A DNA stretch of 64,000 nucleotides from NCBI GenBank assembly GCA_025356445.1, contig JANXSZ010000021.1:1-64000 (forward strand). Reading direction: 5' to 3'. Positions 37,386 to 46,330 of this stretch are shown one piece after another. Both the position numbers and the translations under genes were made by a program. Each line of letters begins with the position of its first letter. The first letter of the stretch is position 1. A model generated the notes under the pieces. It did no database searches. It was not told the DNA's origin and was given only the letters and a program-made list of their open reading frames with translations. The DNA is from Betaproteobacteria bacterium. Its GTDB lineage: Bacteria > Pseudomonadota > Gammaproteobacteria > Burkholderiales > Burkholderiaceae_C.

Positions 37386-38402
37386 ATGACTTCTGTTCCT
37401 AATCGCAGTCTTGGCACTGCGCCTAGTTCTTCTGCGAAATCCGCAGCCGCCAGCCGTCGCACCCGCTTGATGTTCGCTTGCCTGATTGCTGTAGGCAGCA
37501 TTGCACCGTTCGTGATGTACCCCACTTTCCTGATGAAGGTGCTGTGTTTCGCGTTGTTTGCGTGTGCCTTCAACCTGTTGCTGGGTTTTGCCGGACTGCT
37601 GTCGTTCGGTCACGCCGCCTTTTTTGGAGGCTCGGCCTACATCACCGGCCACCTGTGTCGCAATTGGGGTCTGCCACCGGAGCTGGGTTTGCTGGCCGGC
37701 ACAGTATTTGGTGGTGTGTTGGGGGCTGTATTCGGCTGGGTAGCGATTCGCCGCGAGGGTATTTACTTCGCAATGATTACGCTGGGTCTGGCGCAGCTGG
37801 TGTTCTTTTTGGCGATGCAGTTCCACTTCACGGGCGGCGAAGACGGCATGCAGGGCATCCCGCGCGGCAAGCTGTTTGGCGTGGTGGACATGTCGGACAA
37901 CATAGCCATGTATTTCTTCGTATTTGCGGTTTTTTTGGCGGGCTTTTGGCTCATCAACCGCACCATTCATTCGCCGTTTGGCCAAATTTTGAAAGCCATC
38001 CGTGACAACGAGCCTCGCGCCATTTCGCTGGGCTATGACGTGGCGCGCTACAAGCTGCTGGCATTTGTGATCTCAGCCTCGCTGGCAGGTTTGGCCGGGT
38101 CGATGAAATCCCTGGTGTTCCAGCTTGCTTCCTTGGCTGATGTGCATTGGCACACATCGGGTCAGGTGGTGCTGATGACGTTGATGGGGGGCTTGGGCAC
38201 CATCCTCGGCCCGGTCGCAGGCGCACTGACCATTGTGGGTCTGGAAAATTTGCTGGCCGACAAGGTGGGCTCATGGGTCAGCGTCATCATGGGAGCGATG
38301 TTTGTGCTGTGCGTGCTGCTGTTCCGCCGGGGCGTGGTGGGTGAAATTGGCGCGCTGTTCAACAAATCGGTACCCCCTCATTCAAGTCAATCAAGCCATT
38401 GA
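37386..38402 (+). CDS. livM: ABC transporter permease LivM
   Basis: This 338-residue permease partner of LivH has a short basic N-terminal tail and then helices. It contains the LivM hallmark NLLLGFAGLLSFGHAAFFGG, the coupling loop SPFGQILKAIRDNEPRAISL, and VLMTLMGGLGTILGPVAGAL. The start is ATG 37386. Its gene ends 13 bp before the MaoC gene, so the transporter and the enzymes are transcribed together. Confidence 0.94.
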   Translation: MTSVPNRSLGTAPSSSAKSAAASRRTRLMFACLIAVGSIAPFVMYPTFLMKVLCFALFACAFNLLLGFAGLLSFGHAAFFGGSAYITGHLCRNWGLPPELGLLAGTVFGGVLGAVFGWVAIRREGIYFAMITLGLAQLVFFLAMQFHFTGGEDGMQGIPRGKLFGVVDMSDNIAMYFFVFAVFLAGFWLINRTIHSPFGQILKAIRDNEPRAISLGYDVARYKLLAFVISASLAGLAGSMKSLVFQLASLADVHWHTSGQVVLMTLMGGLGTILGPVAGALTIVGLENLLADKVGSWVSVIMGAMFVLCVLLFRRGVVGEIGALFNKSVPPHSSQSSH

Positions 38403-38415
38403 AGGACAAGACGCT

Positions 38416-38892
38416 ATGAACGAACAGTACGGCCACGACATTGAGGACCTGCACATCGGCATGTTCGCCAGCTTCGCCAAGACTATCACCGAGGCCGACA
38501 TTGTGCTGTTCGCGGGTGTGTCGGGCGATAACAACGCGGTACACACCAACGAAGAGTTTGCCGCCACCACGCAGTTTGGCGGGCGCATTGCACATGGGTT
38601 TTTGACGGCCAGCGTGATCTCTGCCGCTGTGGCCAACCGCTTGCCTGGCCCTGGCACGGTGTACCTGGGACAGCAACTGCGTTTTCGTGCACCCGTGAAG
38701 CCGGGTGACACGGTACACGCCACGGTGACGGTCAAGTCCGTGGACGTGGTGAAAGCCCGTGCCGTGCTGGAAACCGTCTGCCGGGTGCGTGGCACTGTGG
38801 TGGTTGACGGCGAGGCCACGGTGATGACCACCTCCGCTGCGCGCCGCAGCGCGCTGGCCACCGCTGTGCCCGAGTTGACCTCCGCGCTGTAA
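38416..38892 (+). CDS. MaoC-family (R)-specific enoyl-CoA hydratase
   Basis: This 158-residue single hot-dog-fold protein hydrates trans-2-enoyl-CoA to 3-hydroxyacyl-CoA. The catalytic Asp/His dyad is in the GDNNAVHTNEEFAATTQFGG stretch, followed by RIAHGFLTASVIS. The start at 38416 follows GGAC. It lies between livM and the acyl-CoA dehydrogenase gene, the right enzyme to act on that dehydrogenase's product. Confidence 0.9.
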   Translation: MNEQYGHDIEDLHIGMFASFAKTITEADIVLFAGVSGDNNAVHTNEEFAATTQFGGRIAHGFLTASVISAAVANRLPGPGTVYLGQQLRFRAPVKPGDTVHATVTVKSVDVVKARAVLETVCRVRGTVVVDGEATVMTTSAARRSALATAVPELTSAL

Positions 38893-38941
38893 CACGCATC
38901 ACCTCCAGAATACGTTTCAAAAAACCCACCAGGATTCCCCC

Positions 38942-40747
38942 ATGAGCTACCACGCCCCCGTCAAAGAGATGCTGTTTGTGATGGAGTCGCTGGCAGGCCT
39001 CCCCAAAATAGCTGCGTTACCTGGTTTTGAAGACTTTGGCGCAGAGACGGCTCAGGCTGTACTGGAAGAGTCCGCCAAGTTCTGCGAAGGCGTTATCGCT
39101 CCGCTGAACTGGGAGGGTGACAAAAATCCGTCCACCTGGAAAGACGGTGTTGTCACCACCACACCCGGCTTCAAAGAGGCTTTTGCGCAGTTCGCGCAAG
39201 GGGGCTGGCAGGGTGTGATTCATCCCACTGATGTGGGCGGTCAGGGTTTCCCCAAGCTCATTGCTACCGGCTGTACCGAGATGTTGCACGCGGCCAACAT
39301 GTCGTTTGCGCTGTGTCCCATGCTGACTGACGGTGCTATCGAAGCGCTGCTGACGGCGGCATCGCCTGCGCTGCGTCAGAAATTCGCTCCCAAGCTCATC
39401 AGCGGTCAGTGGACGGGCAGTATGAACCTCACCGAACCCCAGGCCGGCTCTGATTTGGCCGCCGTGCGTACCCGTGCTGAACCGCAGGCTGACGGCACGT
39501 ACAAAGTCTTCGGCACCAAGATTTTCATCACCTACGGCGAGCACGATATGGCGGAGAACATCGTCCACCTGGTGCTGGCCCGTGTGCCGGGTGCGTCCGA
39601 GGGGGTGAAGGGTATTTCGCTGTTCGTGGTGCCCAAGTTTTTGGTGTCTGACGCGGGTGTGCTGGGCGAACGTAACGATGTGCAGTGCGTCAGCATCGAG
39701 CACAAACTGGGCATCAAAGCCTCGCCCACCGCCGTATTGCAGTTCGGGGACAACGGCCACGCCAGCGACGGTGCCGAGGGTTATTTGGTCGGCACGGAAA
39801 ACCGGGGTCTGGAGGTCATGTTCATCATGATGAACGCTGCCCGCTTTGCCGTCGGCTTGCAAGGTGTCGCCATCGCTGACCGGGCTTACCAAAAGGCTGT
39901 TGCCTTCGCTAAAGACCGCCTGCAAAGCCGCGATTTGGCTGGCTCTGATGGCCCGGTCGCCATCATCCACCATCCCGATGTGAAGCGCATGTTGCTCACC
40001 ATGCGCGCTAGCACCGAAGGCGCGCGTGCCTTGGCCTATGTGGCTGCAGCGGCCAGTGATATGGCACATTTTTCACCCGATGGTGCCGCCCGCCGCCAGA
40101 ACCAGGCGCTGTACGATTATTTGGTGCCCGTGGTGAAGGGCTTTGCCACGGAGATGTCGATTGACGTGACCAGCCTGGGTGTGCAGGTTCACGGTGGTAT
40201 GGGTTTCATCGAGGAAACCGGTGCTGCGCAGTACTTCCGTGACGCCCGAATCTTGACGATTTACGAAGGTACTACGGCCATTCAGGCCAACGATTTGGTC
40301 GGCCGAAAAACGGTGCGTGACGCAGGGGCCGTGGCCAAGGTGCTGTGTGCCCGTATGGTCGCATCCGAAGAGGATTTGGCGGTATACCCCGAGGAGGCTT
40401 GCGCCGTGATGCGCGTCGCTCTCGCTGCGGGTCGCGAAGCGTTTGCGTCCACCGTGGACTATGTGTTGGACAACGCAAAGACTGGGAACATGGCCGATAC
40501 CAAAGCTGTTTACGCCGGCGCCGTGAATTACCTCAAATTAGCGGGCCTGGTGCTTTGTGGCTGGCAAATGGCCCGGGCGATGATCTTGGCGGTAGAGAAT
40601 ATGGACGATGACCCGTTGTTTTACGGTGCCAAGCTGGCAACGGCCCGGTTTTATGCCGAAGCGTTGCTGCCGCAAGCGGCGGCACTGGCAGCGTCTGTGG
40701 TGGCTTCAGGGACGACGGTGAATGGGGTGGCGGTGGAGATGTTTTGA
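38942..40747 (+). CDS. Acyl-CoA dehydrogenase (600-residue class, DmdC-like)
   Basis: This 601-residue FAD enzyme belongs to the larger acyl-CoA dehydrogenase class often named after 3-methylmercaptopropionyl-CoA dehydrogenase. Features are MNLTEPQAGSDLAAVRTRAE in the middle domain and VQVHGGMGFIEETGAAQYFR. The catalytic-base region is IYEGTTAIQANDLVGRK, followed by a C-terminal extension of about 150 residues. The true substrate is unknown. With the acyl-CoA ligase, MaoC and LivGFKHM genes it completes an import, activation and beta-oxidation set. Confidence 0.92.
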   Translation: MSYHAPVKEMLFVMESLAGLPKIAALPGFEDFGAETAQAVLEESAKFCEGVIAPLNWEGDKNPSTWKDGVVTTTPGFKEAFAQFAQGGWQGVIHPTDVGGQGFPKLIATGCTEMLHAANMSFALCPMLTDGAIEALLTAASPALRQKFAPKLISGQWTGSMNLTEPQAGSDLAAVRTRAEPQADGTYKVFGTKIFITYGEHDMAENIVHLVLARVPGASEGVKGISLFVVPKFLVSDAGVLGERNDVQCVSIEHKLGIKASPTAVLQFGDNGHASDGAEGYLVGTENRGLEVMFIMMNAARFAVGLQGVAIADRAYQKAVAFAKDRLQSRDLAGSDGPVAIIHHPDVKRMLLTMRASTEGARALAYVAAAASDMAHFSPDGAARRQNQALYDYLVPVVKGFATEMSIDVTSLGVQVHGGMGFIEETGAAQYFRDARILTIYEGTTAIQANDLVGRKTVRDAGAVAKVLCARMVASEEDLAVYPEEACAVMRVALAAGREAFASTVDYVLDNAKTGNMADTKAVYAGAVNYLKLAGLVLCGWQMARAMILAVENMDDDPLFYGAKLATARFYAEALLPQAAALAASVVASGTTVNGVAVEMF

Positions 40748-40806
40748 GCAGGCGCTGTTTTTAGCGCCGCAAGATCATCTTATCGCTCCGGTTTTTAGGC
40801 TGCACA

Positions 40807-41664
40807 TCAGCCATAAACAGAACCTGTTGGAGCACTTTTTCCCGCTTCACCCGCTGAACGGCTTGGTGCAGTTTTGTACTTCGCCGCCAAGTCACTGGTC
40901 GCCTTGACCAGCAGCGCGGTGTCCACGCCCACGGCCACAAACACGGCGCCCAGCTCGATGTAGCGCCGCGCCAGTTTCTCATCGCCCATCAAAATGCCGG
41001 GTGCTTTGCCTGCCGCCAGCACGCGCTTGATGCCGTCTTCAATCACGGCCTGCACCTCGGGATGGCCGGGGTTGCCGACATGGCCCATGCTGGCGCTGAG
41101 GTCGGCGGGGCCGAAGAACACGCCGTCCACGCCGTCGGTGTTGGCGATGGCGTCCAGGTTGCGGATGGCGGTGGTGGTTTCGGCTTGCACCAGCAGGCAG
41201 ACTTGGGCGTTGGCTTCAGTGATGTAGTTGGGGAATCGGTTCCACTGCGAGGCACGGGCTAGGCTGGCCCCCATGCCGCGAATGCCGCCTTGGCCATCGT
41301 TTTGCGGGTAGCGGGTGGCTTGCACCAGTTGCGCGGCCTGCTCAGCCGTGTCCACCATGGGCACCAGCAGGGTTTGGGCACCGATGTCGAGGTACTGTTT
41401 GATGAGGGCGGTGTCGCCCACAGGGACGCGGGCAACCGGGTGTGGGCCAGTGCCGAAAAGGGCTCTCGAGCTGGCTACACCTTGCAGTTGCGCGAGCATC
41501 TTAGGAACGTCATTGGGCGCATGTTCGCCGTCCAGCAGCAGCCAGTCGAAGCCTGCACCGGCGACCAACTCAGCGGCGTAGCCATCGGACAGGCCGAACC
41601 ACAGGCCAATCAAGGTTTGACGTGCTTTGAGGGCTTGTTTGAAGGTATTGAGGGGGGTTTGCAT
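40807..41664 (-). CDS. hpaI: 4-hydroxy-2-oxoheptane-1,7-dioate aldolase HpaI
   Basis: This 285-residue class II pyruvate aldolase cleaves the last intermediate of the homoprotocatechuate pathway into pyruvate and succinic semialdehyde. The HpcH/HpaI signatures are [40 protein letters not shown] (metal Glu) and [17 protein letters not shown] (metal Asp). It is about 20 residues longer than E. coli HpaI because of a Ser/Gly-rich tail. It is the last gene of the hpa operon, 9 bp after hpaH. Confidence 0.93.
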   Translation of the reverse strand: MQTPLNTFKQALKARQTLIGLWFGLSDGYAAELVAGAGFDWLLLDGEHAPNDVPKMLAQLQGVASSRALFGTGPHPVARVPVGDTALIKQYLDIGAQTLLVPMVDTAEQAAQLVQATRYPQNDGQGGIRGMGASLARASQWNRFPNYITEANAQVCLLVQAETTTAIRNLDAIANTDGVDGVFFGPADLSASMGHVGNPGHPEVQAVIEDGIKRVLAAGKAPGILMGDEKLARRYIELGAVFVAVGVDTALLVKATSDLAAKYKTAPSRSAGEAGKSAPTGSVYG

Positions 41665-41673
41665 GTGAAGTCC

Positions 41674-42489
41674 TTAGACGAAACGGAAGGCAATATTGCC
41701 TAAATCACCGTAATCAGCGTGGAAAGTATCGCCTGCCGCTGCCACCACAGGCCGGGTGAACGAGCCGCCCAGTACCACTTCCCCGGCTTCCAAAAATTCG
41801 CCATAAGGGGCCAGCTTGTTCGCCAGCCATGCTACGCCGGTGGCCGGGTGGTTCAGCACCGCAGCGGCGAGGCCGGTTTCTTCGATCACGCCATTTTTGT
41901 AGAGCATGGCACCGCACCAGCGCAAGTCGATGGCGTCGGGCTTGACGGGTCGCCCGCCGGTGATGATGCCCGCGTTCGCGGCGTTGTCCGATATGGTGTC
42001 AAACACCTTGCGCATGACTTTGGTGTGGCGGTCAAACTGTTCGATGCGGGCATCTATGATTTCGATAGCAGGCACCACATATTCCGTAGCTCTTAGCACG
42101 TCAAACAGCGTGATATTCGGGTGCTTTGGATCGGCTTGCAAACGGGATTTAAGGACAAAGGCCAGCTCGACTTCAACCCGTGGCGCAATGAAGCGGCTCA
42201 TGGGGATGTCGCCGCCTTCGGTGAAGAACATGTCGTCGAGCAGGGTGCCAAAGTCGGGTTCGGTGATTTGGCTGGAAATCTGCATGGCGCGGCTGGTCAG
42301 GCCGATTTTGTGGCCCTTCACAGTGCGGCCTTCAGCGATCTTCATGGCAACCCAGGCGCGGGAGATAGCGTAGCCGTCCTGGATGGTCATGCCGGGGTGG
42401 CGCTTGGAAAAGTGCTCCACCGGCACGCGGGTTTTCTCGGACTGGTTCAGCTCGGTGGCGAGTTGCAAGACGAGGTCGTTGGAGAACAT
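41674..42489 (-). CDS. hpaH: 2-oxo-hept-4-ene-1,7-dioate hydratase HpaH
   Basis: This 271-residue member of the hydratase/decarboxylase family hydrates 2-oxohept-4-ene-1,7-dioate before aldol cleavage. It shows [34 protein letters not shown], the metal-site region [20 protein letters not shown] and the end [14 protein letters not shown]. The length matches the family. It lies between hpaF and hpaI in pathway order. Confidence 0.94.
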   Translation of the reverse strand: MFSNDLVLQLATELNQSEKTRVPVEHFSKRHPGMTIQDGYAISRAWVAMKIAEGRTVKGHKIGLTSRAMQISSQITEPDFGTLLDDMFFTEGGDIPMSRFIAPRVEVELAFVLKSRLQADPKHPNITLFDVLRATEYVVPAIEIIDARIEQFDRHTKVMRKVFDTISDNAANAGIITGGRPVKPDAIDLRWCGAMLYKNGVIEETGLAAAVLNHPATGVAWLANKLAPYGEFLEAGEVVLGGSFTRPVVAAAGDTFHADYGDLGNIAFRFV

Positions 42490-42524
42490 GAGGTGCCTTC
42501 AGGTTATGGGGGCTATTGGGGGCG

Positions 42525-42953
42525 TTACTTTGGAAACAGCGGATGGAGGTTGCTGAGCTTGGCGTCGAACACTTCGTGACCTTCGTCAATCTGCAAGGTC
42601 ACGCCGATATGTTTTTGGGCTAAAAAGGGTTCAAAAAAGGCTATAGCGCAATTCTGTAGAGCTTCACCAGCTCTCTTTTTGGTAGCGTCTGAGCGTCCTC
42701 GCCCCATGCGCAGGTTCAGGTAGACGAAGGCGTAATCGCCCGTGCCGCCAGCGGCAATGCCCGCCGCGCCGCCATCGGCCACGGCCCAATGCGCGGCCGG
42801 GTAGGCCAGTACGCGGGTGCCGCCGGTGGGGTAGACCTGCTTGCCGTCGTCGTCGCGCACGGTGAGCATGGTGTCGGCCAGGCTGCGGCACAGGGCGCTG
42901 ATGTCGGCCTGTGGCGCCAGGTTACCGGTGTAGAGGATGACCAAATGGGGCAT
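42525..42953 (-). CDS. hpaF: 5-carboxymethyl-2-hydroxymuconate delta-isomerase HpaF
   Basis: This 142-residue member of the tautomerase superfamily isomerises 5-carboxymethyl-2-hydroxymuconate. The N-terminal catalytic proline follows the initiator (MPHLVILYTGN), and GDYAFVYLNLRMGRGRS and the end FDAKLSNLHPLF are typical. The start at 42953 follows GGAAG, and a longer open frame running into hpaD was rejected. Bases 42631-42686 encode DATKKRAGEALQNCAIAFFE and closely resemble the interspersed repeat in reverse orientation, without obvious change in protein length. Confidence 0.92.
   Translation of the reverse strand: MPHLVILYTGNLAPQADISALCRSLADTMLTVRDDDGKQVYPTGGTRVLAYPAAHWAVADGGAAGIAAGGTGDYAFVYLNLRMGRGRSDATKKRAGEALQNCAIAFFEPFLAQKHIGVTLQIDEGHEVFDAKLSNLHPLFPK
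42631..42686 (-). repeat. Interspersed repeat-like sequence, copy F (inside hpaF)
   Basis: On the minus strand, AGAGAGCTGGTGAAGCTC, then AGAATTGCGCTATAGCC and TTTTTTGA align base for base with much of copy D (17604-17656). It is translated as part of HpaF. Confidence 0.5.
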
Positions 42954-42999
42954 GAGGCTTCCTGTGGTGTTTAAACAGCTAAGAGGTTTTACGGAGGGA

Positions 43000-43857
43000 T
43001 TACAGGGGCGTGACGGGGAAGATGGCGTTGATTTGCCCCGTGCCGGAGCTGCCAAAGTAGGGCGTGATGACCTCCACCGGCGCGGTGTATTTGTCCCATC
43101 CCAAGGCACCCAGCAGCATGGCGGTGTCGTGCATGCCGCCTTCGCCCCAGCATTTTTCGTTGTACAGCGGCAGCATGTCGCAAAACGTCTTCCACTCGCC
43201 CTTTTCCCACAGGTCCACCACGTGGCGGTCGGTTTGTTCCAGGAACGGGTCCCACACCTTGTGCATGAACTGCGGCGCGGTGCCGTTGTTGGCGAAGTGG
43301 TGGCTTAAGCTTCCGCTGGCGAAGATGGCGACGGTGCCGTCGTAATGGTCTTCAATGGCTTGGCGCACCGCGAGACCGAACTTGGCGCTGGTGGGCAGGT
43401 CGTGCCACATGCACCAGCCGCTGATGCAGACCACCTTGAAATGCTGGTCTTCGTTCATGTAGCGCATGGGCACCAGGGTGCCGTATTCCAGCTCCAGCGT
43501 GGTGTCGCTGTGGGCACGGGTCGCGACGCCTGCCTCGTTCGCCACTTTGGCCAGCAGGTGGCCGAGTTCCGGGTTGCCGGGGTATTCGTAGGGCAGGTTT
43601 TTGATGAAGTGCGGCAGCTCGTTGCTGGTGTATATGCCTTTGAAGTGCGGCGCGCAATTGATGTGGTATTCGCTGTTGACCAGCCAGTGCACGTCAAACA
43701 CGACGATGGTGTCCACGCCCAACGCGCGACAGCGGCGGCCGATTTCCTTGTGGCCGTCAATGGCGGCTTGGCGGCAGCCTTTGTTCGGGCCGTCCAACTC
43801 CGAGAGGTACATCGACGGGACGTGGGTGATTTTGGCGGCGAGGGCGAGGGTTCCCAT
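43000..43857 (-). CDS. hpaD: 3,4-dihydroxyphenylacetate 2,3-dioxygenase HpaD
   Basis: This 285-residue extradiol ring-cleavage dioxygenase (LigB superfamily, Fe(II)) opens homoprotocatechuate between carbons 2 and 3. The metal histidines are suggested by KITHVPSMYLSE and DVHWLVNSEYHINCAPHFKG, and the active-site region by FASGSLSHHFANNG. The length matches E. coli HpaD. It lies 46 bp before hpaF and after a Bug receptor gene. The monooxygenase hpaBC that would make its substrate is not in this window. Confidence 0.94.
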   Translation of the reverse strand: MGTLALAAKITHVPSMYLSELDGPNKGCRQAAIDGHKEIGRRCRALGVDTIVVFDVHWLVNSEYHINCAPHFKGIYTSNELPHFIKNLPYEYPGNPELGHLLAKVANEAGVATRAHSDTTLELEYGTLVPMRYMNEDQHFKVVCISGWCMWHDLPTSAKFGLAVRQAIEDHYDGTVAIFASGSLSHHFANNGTAPQFMHKVWDPFLEQTDRHVVDLWEKGEWKTFCDMLPLYNEKCWGEGGMHDTAMLLGALGWDKYTAPVEVITPYFGSSGTGQINAIFPVTPL

Positions 43858-43867
43858 GGGCTGTGCT

Positions 43868-44851
43868 TTAACTTTCTGCCGTGATGTTGGCTTTGCGAAT
43901 CACGTCGGCATACCGGCTGATTTCGCTGTGGATGAATGTGGCGAACTGCTCGCTGCTGCCAGCCTGCGAGGTGATGCCACCGCGCTGAAACGCGTCTGTC
44001 ACCGAGGGCGCTGCCAAGGCTTTGTTGATGTCGGTATTGAGGCGCTTTACCACCGCATCGGGTGTACCTGCGGGGGCCAGGATGCCGTTCCACGAATTGG
44101 ATTCGACCTTGACGCCCTGTTCCGCGAGCGTCGGCATGGCCGGGGCATACACCGAGCGGCGGGCGGTGGCCATGCCCAAGGCCACCAGCTTGCCTGATTC
44201 CACATGGCTGCGGAACTCGGGCCAGTTGCCGAACATCATGCTCACTTGTCCGCCCAGTACATCGTTCAGTGCCGGTGCTTGGCCCTTGTACGGGACGTGA
44301 ACGATGTCCACCCCCAGTTGCAGCTTGAGCATCTCGCCGGCCAAATGTGCGGAGGTACCCTGGCCGAACGAGGCGTAGCTCAGGCTGCCAGGCTTGGTGC
44401 GCAGCACGGCGGCGATGTCCGCCACGGTTTTCAGGCCGCTGCCAGGGTGCGCGACCAATACATGCTCGGACAGTCCCATCAACGCCACGGGGCGCAGATC
44501 CTGGGCGCTGTAGGGCAGTTTTTTGATGAGCGTCTGGTTGACGCAATAGCTGTTGGCCACGCAGACCAGCGTGTAACCGTCGGGGGCCGCTTTGGCGGCA
44601 GCGTCCACGCCAATCACGGTGCCTGCACCGGGTTTGTTGTCAACGATGACGGCTTGCTCCAGACTTTTGCCCAGTTCCAGTGCCACCAAGCGGCTCACGT
44701 TGTCGGTGGTTCCGCCGGGCGGGAAGGGCACGATCAACCGCAGTGCCTTGCTCGGCCATACGGGTGTTTGTGCTATCAAAGGCGTAGCAGTCAATGCGCT
44801 TAAACTCAGCACGGCGTGCAGCCCATCGCTCAACAGTTGGCGGCGTTGCAT
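43868..44851 (-). CDS. Bug-family solute receptor inside the hpa operon
   Basis: This 327-residue periplasmic receptor has a signal peptide of about 28 residues with an MQRRQLL start. The Bug loops are VPFPPGGTTDNVSR and VDNKPGAGTVIG, followed by AKAAPDGYTLV. The start codon (44849-44851) sits just beyond the hpaE stop at 44854-44856, so the two are tightly coupled. A possible role is capture of hydroxyphenylacetate or homoprotocatechuate. TctAB partners are absent. Confidence 0.92.
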   Translation of the reverse strand: MQRRQLLSDGLHAVLSLSALTATPLIAQTPVWPSKALRLIVPFPPGGTTDNVSRLVALELGKSLEQAVIVDNKPGAGTVIGVDAAAKAAPDGYTLVCVANSYCVNQTLIKKLPYSAQDLRPVALMGLSEHVLVAHPGSGLKTVADIAAVLRTKPGSLSYASFGQGTSAHLAGEMLKLQLGVDIVHVPYKGQAPALNDVLGGQVSMMFGNWPEFRSHVESGKLVALGMATARRSVYAPAMPTLAEQGVKVESNSWNGILAPAGTPDAVVKRLNTDINKALAAPSVTDAFQRGGITSQAGSSEQFATFIHSEISRYADVIRKANITAES

Positions 44852-44853
44852 GG

Positions 44854-46314
44854 TCACACGCCCCAATGCGGGATGTGGTGCCCACCCAGCGAGACGCAGA
44901 TGTTTTTGGGTTCGCAAAACACCTCGTAACTCCAGGTGCCGCCTTCGCGCCCGGTGCCGCTGGCTTTGGTTCCACCAAAGGGCTGGCGCAAATCGCGTAC
45001 GTTTTGGCTGTTGACGAAGCACATGCCCGCTTCCACCGCGGCGGCGACGCGGTGGGCACGTCCCAGGTTTTCTGTCCACACGTAGCTGGACAGGCCGTAT
45101 GCAATGTCGTTGGCGAGGCGAATGGCATCCGTCTCGTCTTTGAAGGGGATCAGGCAGGCGACGGGGCCAAAAATCTCTTCCTGGGCGATGCGCATGCGGT
45201 TGTCCACGTTGGCGAACACGGTGGGCAGCACGTAGTTGCCGCCTTTAACGTGGTCGGGCAGGGAGGGCTGGCCCAGGCCACCGACCAGCAATTCAGCGCC
45301 TTCTTGGGTGCCCAGTTCGATGTAACTGCGCACCTTGGCCAGATGGGCTTGCGAGATCATGGGGCCGACGATGGTGGCCTCGTCCATCGGGTCGCCGACC
45401 GCGATCTTGGCGGCGCGGGCGGCGAAGGCTTTGCTGAATTCCGCGTAAATGGACTGCTGCACCAGAATGCGTGAGCCTGCGGTGCAGCGTTCGCCGTTGT
45501 TGCTGAAAATCATGAAGATCGCGGCATCCAAGGCGCGGGCCAGGTCAGCGTCTTCAAAAATCACGAACGGTGATTTACCGCCCAGCTCCATGCTGAATTT
45601 TTTCAAGCCCGCAGACTGCACGATGCGGTTGCCTGTCACCGTGGAGCCGGTGAACGAGATGGCCCGCACGTCCGGGTGTTTGCACAGGGGCTCACCCGCG
45701 TCTTTGCCGTAGCCGTGGACGACGTTCAGCACGCCGGGGGGGATGCCAGCTTCCAGTGCCAACTCGCCCAGGCGGGCGGCGGTCATGGGCGAGAGTTCGC
45801 TCATCTTCAGCACCGCCGTGTTGCCAAAGGCGAGGCAGGGCGCGACTTTCCAGGTCGAGGTCATGAAAGGCACGTTCCATGGGCTGATGAGCGCACACAC
45901 GCCCACCGGGTGGAACAGGGTGTAGTTCAGGTGCGTGGGCGTGGGGTAGGTATGGCCATCGACGCGGGTACACATCTCCGCGAAGTAGGTGAAGTTGTCA
46001 CCGGCGCGGGGGATGAGCTGTTTGCGGGTCTGGCCGATGACCTGGCCACTGTCGTTCGTCTCCATCGCTGAGATTTCAGGCACCTGGGCGGTGATGAGCT
46101 CGCCCAGCTTGCGCATCAGCTTGGCACGTTCCGTCGCGGGTGTGGCCGCCCAGCCAGGGAAGGCGGCTTTGGCGGAGGCAACGGCGGCGTTGACTTCAGA
46201 CTCACCACCACAGGCGACCTCAGCGAGGACTTGCTGGTTGGCGGGGTTGACAGTCTCGAAATACTGTTCGCTGGCAACGGATTTGCCGTGGATGAGATGG
46301 TTGATTTTTAGCAT
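44854..46314 (-). CDS. hpaE: 5-carboxymethyl-2-hydroxymuconate semialdehyde dehydrogenase HpaE
   Basis: This 486-residue NAD-dependent aldehyde dehydrogenase oxidises the ring-cleavage semialdehyde. The catalytic Cys is in NNGERCTAGSRI, the Glu in FSMELGGKSPFVIF, and the cofactor loop is SFTGSTVTGNRI. The C-terminus QPFGGTKASGTGREGGTWSY is the usual HpaE ending. It lies between two Bug receptor genes in the hpa operon. Confidence 0.94.
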   Translation of the reverse strand: MLKINHLIHGKSVASEQYFETVNPANQQVLAEVACGGESEVNAAVASAKAAFPGWAATPATERAKLMRKLGELITAQVPEISAMETNDSGQVIGQTRKQLIPRAGDNFTYFAEMCTRVDGHTYPTPTHLNYTLFHPVGVCALISPWNVPFMTSTWKVAPCLAFGNTAVLKMSELSPMTAARLGELALEAGIPPGVLNVVHGYGKDAGEPLCKHPDVRAISFTGSTVTGNRIVQSAGLKKFSMELGGKSPFVIFEDADLARALDAAIFMIFSNNGERCTAGSRILVQQSIYAEFSKAFAARAAKIAVGDPMDEATIVGPMISQAHLAKVRSYIELGTQEGAELLVGGLGQPSLPDHVKGGNYVLPTVFANVDNRMRIAQEEIFGPVACLIPFKDETDAIRLANDIAYGLSSYVWTENLGRAHRVAAAVEAGMCFVNSQNVRDLRQPFGGTKASGTGREGGTWSYEVFCEPKNICVSLGGHHIPHWGV

Positions 46315-46330
46315 GGCGATTCCTTCAAGG

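Noticed and set aside
31999-40747. Assignment of the ligase and dehydrogenase as a DMSP/methylmercaptopropionate (dmdBC) pathway
   Set aside because: These family names are applied broadly. No dmdA or dmdD is present and the transporter is unrelated to known DMSP uptake.
40751-40768. Hairpin GGCGCT-GTTTTT-AGCGCC between the acyl-CoA dehydrogenase and hpaI
   Set aside because: The stem is only 6 bp and no T-run follows on either strand, so a terminator call is not supported.
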